This document shows positions 39,301 through 51,300 of a DNA stretch of 64,000 nt, in pieces (positions within the stretch are counted from its first letter, which is position 1; every line of letters begins with the position of its first letter). Source of the DNA: Pseudorasbora parva (lineage: Eukaryota; Chordata; Actinopteri; Cypriniformes; Gobionidae); contig NC_090187.1 in the NCBI RefSeq assembly GCF_024679245.1, forward strand, positions 25,086,495 through 25,150,494. Direction: 5' to 3'. The notes under the pieces were generated by a model that was not told the origin of the DNA, did no database searches, and was given only the letters and a program-made list of their open reading frames with translations. The position numbers were made by a program, and so were the translations under genes.

Positions 39301-42300
39301 AACAGCTCAAACATGCATTTTAGCCTAGGACTAGAAAAATTTAAATTACCCCATGAGTTATTCACCCTCAAACCATCCTAGGTATATATGACATTCTTCT
39401 TTCTGATGAACACAATAATCAAAAAAAAGTTATATTAAACATGTCCTGGTTTTTCCAAGCATTATAATGGCAGTGAATGCCAGCCCAAAATTTGAAAACC
39501 AAAAAAGTGCATCCATCCATTATAAAAGTAATTAATGAGGCTCTGCAGTGTTAAAAAAGGCCTTCTAAATTGAATTGATGGGTTTGTGGAAGAAAAATAT
39601 CCATATTTAACAAGTTATAAATATCTAGCTTCCGACAGACCAGACCGCCTTTCGTATTCAACTGACAAAAAAAGCTTAACTGGCACGATGATGACATCGG
39701 ATGTAACGCAAGTATTTTGAACTACGAGAGGCGTTAAACTTTCTTCATAAATTGAAAGCGGTCCGCCGGAAGCTAGATATTTCTCTTTATAACTTGTTAA
39801 ATATGGATATTTTTCTTACACAAACCCATCAATTAATTGCAGAAGGCCTTTATTAACCCCCCGGGCCGCATTTATTACTTCAAACACTTTACTAGTACAC
39901 TTTTTTGGTCTTCAGATTTTGGCCTGCCATTATAAAATTTGGATTAGCCAGGACTTTTTATACAACTCAGATTGTATTCGTCTGAAAGAAGAATGTCATA
40001 TACACCTAGGATGGCTTGAGAGTGAGTAAATCATGGGGTAATTTTCATTTTGGGGTAAACTATCTTTTTAAGCCTGGTCTGCGAAACCAGTAAAAAAAAA
40101 GCCTAAATTATGAGATACTAAGTCATAATTATGAGATAAAAAAGTCCAAATTATGAAATATTAATTATGACACTCACTCACAAATATAAGAAAGAAATAA
40201 TTATGACAATCAAAATTCCAATAAAAAGTCATAATTATGACAAGACTTTTGGTCATATTTTAATCTTAATCTTATAATTATGATTTATGAAGATGGCATA
40301 GATGACCGCTCACTCTGAGCAATTGTCTGTCTCTGTCTCGTTGCCAGCGTCGCTCAGCTTTCCTCTGGATGTCCACTAGGCAGCGCATTGTGGCCTCTCG
40401 CTCTAGCTGCTGCTCCTCACCCGCTCTCTCACAGATCTCCACGTTCCCCTGGTCCTGAAATGGTCCCTCTATCTCATGGGTCTCGAATGTTTGCATGGGT
40501 TTACTGTCTGGGAACTGGACACTTGCTGGTAGCGTGTCAGTGTCTGTCATGTCAGTGTTTTGTTGCAGCCGTGGAGCAGTGGGTGGTGTCGAGTCGGGGT
40601 GATGGGTGTCCCCGAGAGGTTGGGGTGTGAACTCTCCATCTCTTATATCCTCCTGTTCCTGCCCAACCTGGAAAACACACGATATGTGTTGTATAACTAT
40701 TGTGGAATAAAGACTCCTAGTGATTCCAGATTTCAAAGAAATAAAGTGACAAAGGTATTCTTAGAAGAACACTGAACATTGACTGTCTCCTATTTATTTT
40801 GTTAGTTTGTTTTTTTGGGTTCTACCTTTAATTCTCTGGTTCGTGAAAGGCAATATAAAATTGACTATTATTATTATTTTCAACATGCATTAACTTAAAG
40901 AACCCCTAGAGAGAACTTCAGGGGGTATCTACCTTTCTGGGCCTTGAAAAAGGTTATAACCAGTGATGCCAGTAACTTGGTTACTTGGTAACGTGTTACT
41001 CTTATCGGACTACTTTTTTACAGTAACGAGTACTCTAACGCATTACTATTTCCAAACCAGTAATCAGATTAAAGGGTTAGTTCACCCAAAAATGAAATTG
41101 ATGTCATTAATGACTCACCCTAATGTCGTTCCACACCCGTAAGACCTCCGTTCATCATCGGAACACAGTTTAAGATATTTTATATTTAAGTCCCAAAGCA
41201 TATGCAGTATATGCACACTATACTGTCCATGTCCAGAAAAGGAATAAAAACATCATCAAAGTAGTCCATGTGTGACATATTTCTTAATTTCAATTTAAAA
41301 TGTCAGGAGATACATTGTTGACGTTACTGTTAAAAATGCACTTCCAATAAAGTGAGTGTTGCCAAGAGTGTTGTCATTTCTATGTTGAGGCGGCAGGGTT
41401 GTTGTCGGCAACTGCTGAATTTAACTAATAAAGTAACTTGTAATCTTACTTAGTTACTTTAAAAATCTAGTAATCTGTAAAGTAACTAAGTTACTTTTTA
41501 AAGGAGTAATCAGTAATCAGATTACGTTTTCAAAGTAACTGTGGCAACACTGGTAATAACGTTGTAGTCTATGGGGGTCAGAAAGCTCTCAGATTTCATA
41601 ATAAATATCTCAGTTTGTGTTTGAAGATGAATGAAGGTCTCATGGTTTTGGAACAAAATAAGGGTTAATTAATTAATTTTTTTATTTTTGGGTGAACTAA
41701 TCCTTTAAGATAGGACTTTTTGGGTGAACTAATCCTCATATATTCATATATTTTGAAAGTTTATTGCATTAATATAATCTCTGGGGCACATCAAGCTCAT
41801 TTTATATCACAGGGTTTCATCTAATAAAAAAGGCCGAGAGCCCCAATCCAACTTCATAATTGTACATATTATGTATACACAGAGGATCTCGTAATGGTTC
41901 AAAAGTAATATTCTTACTGTGATGAAGCCTGAAAGGTCTTGTTGGATCAATGTCTCTCCTTTCTCACTATCTGAATGCTTTTCTTCATATTGTGCACTTG
42001 GCTGCAGTGAGACGGAGCTTATGTTTTCCTGATGTGTGTAAATGTTCACATCATGTGGATTTGTGTCAGAGATGTGTGTGTTACAAGCTCTATCCTCCTG
42101 CACTGCAATAGAGACTGCCTCTTCTTTTTGTTGAGTCGAGGTTGCTTCCTGTAGAAATCAAACCTTTTTATGTATAAAAGAACTGTTTGAGGTGATTTAA
42201 GACAGAAAGAGTGCATGTGTGTTGTGCATATGTACCTGAATGTGGTTGTTTCCGTGGGCTGGTTTGCTCCAGGCCAGTGTGATCAGAGAGTTTTGTTTCT

Positions 42301-45300
42301 CCACTAAAATCTCCTCATGGTCTCCTTTATTCTTAATGTCTCCATCTTCTCTTTTTCTGCCTCCGTCCCTCGTCTCCATCATGCTCTCTTCAATTCTTGG
42401 GTCTTTGACACACAAGATCTCTAAATATGGAGTATCTTCTGGATCTAAAGCCATTCCACATCCTTCAAACAGAAAAAAATACAATAAATGCCTTCCCCAT
42501 ATCTCAAGTTCATGCCATTTTAATTTATACACTACCATCAAAGGGAGGCCAGTAAGATTTTGTTTTGAAGGAAATAATACTTTTATTTAGAAAGGATGAA
42601 TTAATTTATTAAAAAGTGACATTGAAAATATTTATTATGTCACAAAAGATTTCTATTTCAAATGAATGCTGCACGTACTGTATGAACTTTCTATTTATCA
42701 AAAACATGATGGATAAAAAAATATTAATATTATATTAATTAACTGTTTTCAGCATTGATTATAATAATAATGATTTTTGAAGGATCATGTGAAACCAAAA
42801 ACTGGAATAATGATGCTAAAAATTCAGCTTTGCCATCACGGGAATAAATTACATTTAAAAAAATATTAATAGAAAATATATAACATTATAAAATATATAA
42901 ATAGAAAACCTATATTTTAATTATGCCCCACTTTATGTAATATTAAGTCTGTTGTATCCCCATAACATGTCTGTGAAGTTTCAGCTCAAAATATCCCACA
43001 GATAATTTATTATAGCTTTTCAAATTTTCCCCTATTTGGGTGAGCAAAGACACGTTTTGTGTGTGTCCCTTTAAATGCAAATTAACTGCTGCTCCCAGCC
43101 CCCTTTCCAGAATATGGCGGGGCCTAGTTTACAGCTTGTGCTTCGGGTACTCCAGCAACAACAAAACTGGAGAATCTCACGTAGCCAAAATATCAGAAAA
43201 TGTCTATGTTCATTTAAAACTTTTAGAATGTAACTGGATATTTCTAAATAGTTAGTGGATAATTGTATTTAGTAGTTGTTGAGGAGTTAAGTTGATTCAA
43301 CTAATCGACTAGCATGTACCGTCATGTTAATCTAAAAAAAATCGTAATCAGAAACAACTTTTGAGCAAATCCAGCATGAAACAGACCCTCATTGTGAAGC
43401 AGTCCAGAAAGTTTGAAAGTGTTTTTTTTTTTTTTAGGCGCAGACAATAATCAGTCTACAGTCATGGGTGGGGCTTCCCCCCAACTCTTACATTACTAAT
43501 TTTTGTGTTAAAACACTTTCTAATATCATAAATCTTCATCTTCATTATATGCAGGCATTATATTTACCAGTGCAGAGTTCTTGTTTTTCACTATCTGACG
43601 GCTCTTCATGCTCCTGTTCAGTCCTCTCTCTCTCCTAAGAGAGACACAGAAAACAGTTACTCACATTGTATTCCCTTCGATTTGATATGTAGTTAATCTT
43701 TGTTTGAAGTGAAGGTTCCTCAATGGTTTCTTGAATTACTTTATCTTCAGCAAAGATAATGTGTATCAGCAACTATTTCTCAAAGTAAAGGGTTCTTAAA
43801 GGGGTACTTCAGCGCTGGGAAGATAAATCTGTATTTAAACTGGGTCATTAATGTAGTAGAAATGTGAAATTATTTTTGAATTTGGTGCTTTCTAGACTGA
43901 GAAAAGACAGAAAATGTATTTTTGTCTCATGGGGATGAAAGACAACAATTCCCAGAATGCTTTGCTGCCCTGTGAGGCCACTCCTAAAGCCACCAACTTG
44001 ATTACTGTGACTGAGTTGGAGAAGAGTCACAGCACGAGTATCACAGCACTGAGCACTAACTGCAGGTGTCAGATTACATTTAACATCATGAGCTGACGAG
44101 CTCTCATGATGAGAGTAGAGGTAATCGCGAACACATTCGCGGCATACATTCACAACGCATGTTCGGTCTGGTGCGTTTTCAGTACATGCCTTTGGAAGCT
44201 TAACTTTCATAGAAATTAATTTGAGAAGTTAAAACACTTACATTGCTCAGCATAGTTCAGTTTCCATGAATGCCTGCAGCTGCGAGCTGAGCTCTGAGTG
44301 TGATCTCCCATCCCCCATGCGCGGGTGTAAAACATGAGGAAATAGCTCCCTCTAAATAGCTATTTAAATATACTCCAGGGTTTCTACTGATACAAAACCA
44401 TATGCTAATTGCTGAAGTAACACTTTAAGTTAGTAAGATGGTTTTCTGGATATTAAAAACATTCTTAAAAATAAAGATTTCAAAAGGGGGTTTCGACAGC
44501 AGTGCCACCAAGAACCTTTCAGTCAACAGTTCTTAGAAGAACCGTTCTTCAATGTAAAGGACTTTTAAAAAATCAAAATAACCCTTTTTACATTATAAAG
44601 AACCTTTTGAAAAATAGAACAGTTCCATGGATATTAAAGGGTTAGTTCCCCAAAAATGAAATTGATGTCATTATTGACTCACCCCAATGTTGTTCCACAC
44701 CAGTAAGACCTCCGTTCATCTTCAGAACACAGTTTAAGATATTTTATATTTAGTCCGAGAGCGTATCTAAGTGTATGCACACTACACAAATGCGGAAGAG
44801 AAGACAATGCTGAATAAAGTCGTAGTTTTTGCTTTTTTTTGGACCAAAATGTATTTTCATTGCTTCAAGAGATTCTAATTAACTAACTGATGTCACATAT
44901 GGACTACTTTGATGATGTTTTTATTCCCTTTCTGGATATGAACAGTAAAGTGTGCATACACTTAGATACGCTGTCGGACTAAATATAAAATATCTTAAAC
45001 TGTGTTCCGATGATGAACGGAGGTCTTACGGGTGTGAAACGACATTAGGGTGAGTCATTAATGACATACATTTCATTTTTGGGTGAACTAACCCTTTAAA
45101 GGTTCTTCATGGAACCACAGATTTTTTCTTTTTTTTTAGATCACTGCTTAGGTTCCAGGTATCATCTGTTAAAAGCAAAAGTGAGGCCTTGCTGAAGATC
45201 TAGTCCATAGATGATTTTGGCATCAGGAAAGCATGATTTGTGTTTGACGATGTTTGAGGCCCTGTCCCAAATGGCACCCTAAACCCTCACGGTCTTCCTC

Positions 45301-48300
45301 TGAGTCCGCACTTTCACAACGTGATGCCGCTTTGACTGCCGGGTAGAAGTCCTCTGCGTAGCTCGCAAACTTGCGGGCTCAGCTGAAGTGCGCATCGAGG
45401 GCGCATATCAGCCGCAAAGAGAGCACCCTTCTTTAAGCTTAAATGACGAATGGGACACCCTACGGTCTTGTGGACTTAACGGACACGCGCACGCAATGTT
45501 TATTGTAAGTCTACAAGACCGAAAGTGCACATGAAGTGTGCCATTTGGAACAGGGCTTGTAAGTAGGTGTGTAAATAATTTGCCATTACGGTTTCAGCGT
45601 TCACTATGGTGGTGCCTCTGCTGGTGGGTGCTGGTATACGTGACTGCAAAACTTCATGCAGGTTGTAGAAACTTGGTCCATGCAGTTCACTCTCATATTT
45701 GCGAAGCAAAGTCCAAAGACCCTCAGGGTCCTGAGAAAGGAAAGAGACTTTTATATTAAAATATAATTAATATATAAAATATATTAAAATATAGTTATTA
45801 AAAATATAGGGACGTTACTAATTGTGTTCAAATCTAATTTATCACACTGGAAATGGTCAATTTGAGTGCATTGCGGGATGCCAGGCATTTGCACATTTTA
45901 GAAAATGTACTAGGTGTATTCCATGCATACTGAACTTTCACAGACTGTGATAAGCATACATACTAAATACTGCAGAAATAATGATAGTATGCTAGTATGC
46001 TATTCACAACATAGCGTGTGAGTAAGTTTATGAGTGTGTGTGAGATTCACCAAATCTGGCAGAGAGTATAAAACAGTCCAGGCCTCATCATCATGTGCTT
46101 GTGTCAGCTGGGTCAGCAAATGAATGGCACATTCCACCCATGAGACATCTATTTGAGAACACCCTGGGGCAAAGGGTCCAGTATAAGAACCGTGTGCTTC
46201 CTGTAGAGAAGCTTTAATCTGCTGCAGGCTCAACACACAGCTCCAATCCACTGCGCTTCCATGGACCACATCTTAAAGACACAAATATACACACTTTTAA
46301 TGAAAACCAGAGAAGGCATATTTTACTGCTGATGCACCTCTAATGCTAATTTACTGGTAATTTAGGCTAGTTCACCCAAAAATTTAATTTGCACAGGAGT
46401 AAGGAAAAATAATGACAATATATGCATTATTTTGAGGAACTATCCCTTTAATAGTGATATTAGTGTTTTTATATGTAGTTGATTAACTGTTGTGTTCCTG
46501 AAGGAGGTCACTCAGGGGAACCCTGTGCAAGATCTCCACCAACTGTTTCCTTTCCTGCTCCTGACACAGAACCAAAAACTGCAGCACAGCCTGTAAGAAA
46601 ATAAACAACTTACAATAAAACTGGACATAACACGAGCATGTAGGACAAATTATGCTGGCTTCAAGTCATGTTGGCATGATTGTATTTTTTTGGGATAATT
46701 GTATTTTTTGGGATAATCATACATGAATGTATGCACACACACCTAAAGGATTATTTGAAACCCCTGTTCAATTTCTCATTAATGCAATTATCTAATAAAC
46801 CAATCACATGGCAGTTGCAATAATGCATTTAGGGGTGTGGCCCTGATCAAGACAATCTCCTGAACTCCAAACTAAATGTCAGAATGGGAAAGAAAGGTGA
46901 TTTAAGCAATTTTGAGCGTGGCATGGTTGTTGGTGCCAGACGGGCCGGTCTGAGTATTTCACAATCTGCTCAGTTACTGGGATTTTCACACACAACCATT
47001 TTTAGGGTTTACAAAGAATGCCGCGAAAACATCCAGTATGTCTTGTTGATGCTAGAGGTCAGAGGAGAATAGGCCGACTGATTCAAGCTGATAGAAGAGC
47101 AACTTTGACTGAAATAACCAATTGTTATAACCAAGGTATGCAGCAAAGCATTTGTGAAGCCACAACACGCACAACCTTGAGACGGATGGACCAAAGACCA
47201 CATCGGGTACCACTCATCTCCACTACAAATAGGAATAAAAAAGGCTACAATTTGCACACGCTCACCAAAATTGGACAGTTGAAGACTGGAAAAATATTGC
47301 CTGGTCTGATGAGTCTCGATTTCTGTTGAAACATTTAGATGGTAGAGTCAGAATTTGGCATAAACAGAATGAGAACATGGATCCATCATGCCTTGTTACC
47401 ACTGTGCAGGCTGCTGGTGGTGGTGTAATGGTGTGGGGGATGTTTTCTTGGCACACTTTAGGCCCCTTACTGCCAATCGGGCACCGTTTAAATGCCACGG
47501 CCTACCTGAGCATTGTTTCTGACCATGTTCATCCCTTTATGACCACCATGTACCCATCCTCTGATGGCTACTTCCAGCAGGATAATGCACCATGTCACAA
47601 AGCTCAAATCATTTTAAATGGGTTTCTTGAACATGACAATGAGTTCACTGTACTAAAATGGCCCCCACAGTCACCAGATCTCAACCTAATAGAGCATCTT
47701 TGCGATGTAGTTGAACGGGAGCTTCGTGCCCTGGATGTGCATCCCACAAATCTCCATCTACTGCAAGATGCTATCCTATCAATATGGGCCAACATTTCTA
47801 AAGTATGCTTTCAGCACCTTGTTGAATCAATGCCATGTAGAATTAAGGCGGTTCTGAAGGCGAAAGGGGGTCAAACACAGTATTAGTATGGTGTTCCTAA
47901 TAATCCTTTTAGGTGAGTGTATTTAGCAGTATTTAATACATTTGATAAAGCCTAAATTAATTGAGGAGACCAAATAATTTATGATACACACATATACAAA
48001 TTTTTCATTCATTCTATATGGAAGCACAACGAATGATAAAAATTTATTCGGTTTTGATTCAGTAAAAAAAAAGGATTTTACGATTAAATTTATCAAAATT
48101 ATCAGTTAAGAGATTTCTATAATATTTCAAAAGATTTCATTTTTTTAAAATGCTGTTTGAAATGCTTTAGAATCCTAAAGACAAATGTATAATAGTTTTC
48201 ACAAAATATATTGTCTGATGCTCTGACCCAGTCGTCTAGTCATCACAATTTGGCCCTTGTCAAACTCGCTCAAATTTTTTAACAAACAAATGTTCACTTG

Positions 48301-51300
48301 CTGCCTTACAGATCTCACCCACTAACAGGTGCCATGATGAAGAGATACTCAGTGTTATATATACACTGGTCATACTGTTATGCCTGATCAGTGTATAACA
48401 CAGCATAACTTTCAAATTCATAAATAGGAAATTGTAGGTGGCAAATAACGTGTTTGTGCACACAGTACCTGCTGTGCGCAATTTCCTTTTTTCCAGACCT
48501 GTTGTTTTATAGCAGTAGGATCTATATTTTCCTGAAGCCAGATTCTAGCGAGGTCCTGACTGACTGAACCTCTAATATAAGGCCTAGAACACACAGAGAT
48601 GGTTTTTATTTAAGCTTGCAAACTTCGGAGTGAAAATAGGTGTCAGTGTTTTAAACATTTTTAGGTCCCATTTTTAACACACTCACCATCTTTCCCAGTG
48701 CTGTCTGGCGACCAGCAGTGCAGTGTAGGAGTGATTTTCTCTCTCAGCTCTCCGCACAGCGACACACATACTGAGATATATTACCCGCAGAGTTTCCTGT
48801 CCCACTCTGCACGAGCAATAAACGACATCACAACATCATGCAACCATTAGCACTGACATTAATATCATAGATTGAAATTGATCAATTTGTAACCAAGTAG
48901 ATAGAGCAACTATTGACTACCATAGCAGGGAAAAATACTATGGTAGTCAATGGTTGCTCTATCTGGTTGGTTACAAACATTCTTCCAAATATCTTCTTTT
49001 GTGTTCAGCAGAAGAAACTCATACAGGTTTGGAACAACATGAGGGTGAGTAAATGATGACATCATTTTCATTTCTGTGTTAACTATCCCTTATGTCATTG
49101 TGTTTGTGCTGCATTTTCAGCGTTGCCATTAGGGGCGTTATATCTGGCAAAATCATCTTCTTCTATGGTTAGTTTTCTTCTTCAGGTCATCAACTGTCTG
49201 GTGTATTTGACCTACTGATGCTATAAGCCAATCACATACATTTATTAGAATTCATCAACCAATGAACAAGATTGAGTGACCTGTTCATGAGCGCGCTGAT
49301 TGCTTCCTTCTCATCTTGATAATGTGACTCCAGCTCCGATAGGAAGATGAGGGCGGACCAAGCCTGTTCCCTCGGTTTGGATGACCAAGCCTGATCTCTT
49401 GGTTTAACGCTCTCAGGACAGCCTCGCAAGAACACTGAACCACAGCTCCTACCATATTCATTAAATATAATTAAGTAGTAATGAATTTTGGTGACACTCT
49501 ATAGCCTTTATATATAGTGCATTGTAAAGCATTTTAATTTAATTTTGCCTTGTAATGCGCCTTATGATGCACGGCAAGATATCATGAATATCTTGCATAA
49601 CTTTTATCTATTACTTGTTACACCATTAGATATAATGCATTAAGTATAATTTCATCTGGTATAATTTCAATTTACAGATGCACAAATAGCTAGTAGTACC
49701 TGTAGCACCGGAGGGCCCCAGGCAGCCCACACAACTGGAGAAGGTCTCTGTGTCTGAAAGCTTTCTCTACAAACACTCCCAGTTCACACACACAGTCTGT
49801 CTGATCCCACACTGACATCGAGTCCCACCAAACAACACCTTTAACGATGTGCAAAAAAAGAAATAATGCTCTTTAACTATTCTTTGAAAAGGAGTGTTTG
49901 AGTGCTGTGAATATCTTGTACCATACTCATCCTGTAACATCTCTCTGTACAGGAGCTCTTTGATGACGCCATATTTGTATTGCAGGAGTTGGAGGATGTC
50001 GGTACTGCTGGGGGAGATCCTGCCCAGGCGCATGATGCCAGCGTTCCTCTGAGAAAGAGATGGTAGGAGACTCCAAACACCATCAAGAACAAGTCTGGAT
50101 CAGAAAGCAGGGGGGAATATGTTGTAAATTTGTAAGTGTAAGAAAATGAAATAATGAATGAAAGAGTGACCTGGTGTAAAGTCTCTTGGCCCTATTCTGA
50201 AGACACAAGATACTAAACTGCTCTGGATCCTGCTCCTAGAAGAAAACAATACAGAATATCACGGATTATGAACACATATTTAGCAGACACTTTTCTCTGA
50301 GGCGATTTACAGATGAGTGAATTATCTAAACTAAAAACATACAATTTTAAAACATAAATATACATGATATTTATAAATATGGAATAATTTATATTATAAA
50401 TATATAATATATGTAAATTATTTCATTTCTAATATATTCATTTATATATTTATTTGTATTAACTAGTTTTTTACCAGTTGTTTAGAGATGAAGTTGATTG
50501 TTGAGGACTGTGTGTTGTGTTTGAGAGTACGACCGATTCTACCGGCCTTCAACAACTGGAGCTCCCAGTACAGCTACAAAAATCATAAGCAGTTTACATA
50601 TTTTAAATCACAAAAATATAACTTTAGTTTGACCATTCGTGTGTGTGTGTGTGTAGTAGGGCTGCATGATTCTGGATAAACATCCCAAGACTGTCCAAGC
50701 TGGCAGTTATTAAGCCTCTCATTATATATCTAAAATTTTAGTTTGGATCCAGGCCCCATCATTGTACAGAAATTGTGCTCATTAAAATTACAAATGACTA
50801 ACTTCTAGCTTCTGACCAAGGCTGTATCGCAGTACTAGTTTTGCCTGATCTAAGTGCTGCGTTCTCACACTATAGATTAAAAAATAATCTCAGATGGACT
50901 ACAGAATTACACTGGTATTCAGGGACAGGCATTAAGGTGGTCTAGATCTTACCTATCAGAACATTACCATTTTGTCTATTTAAATGGAGAAAAATCTAAA
51001 ATAACGTGAGTAAATGATGAAGTGCTGCAAGGATCTGTGTTAGGCCCTCTACCATTTTCAATATATATGCTGCAACTTGGTAATATTATAAGAAACCATG
51101 GAATTAGTTTTCCCTGTTATGCTGATGATACTCAGTTATAAAGTTCATCATGACCAGATAAAATCTCAACATTTTCCACGTTGTCAGAGTATGTTAAACA
51201 TATGAAATATTGGATGACCTGTAATTGTATTCTATTAAATTCAGATAAGACTGAGGTATTACTTATTGGACCAAAAATCTTTACATAAACTCTTTTAGAA

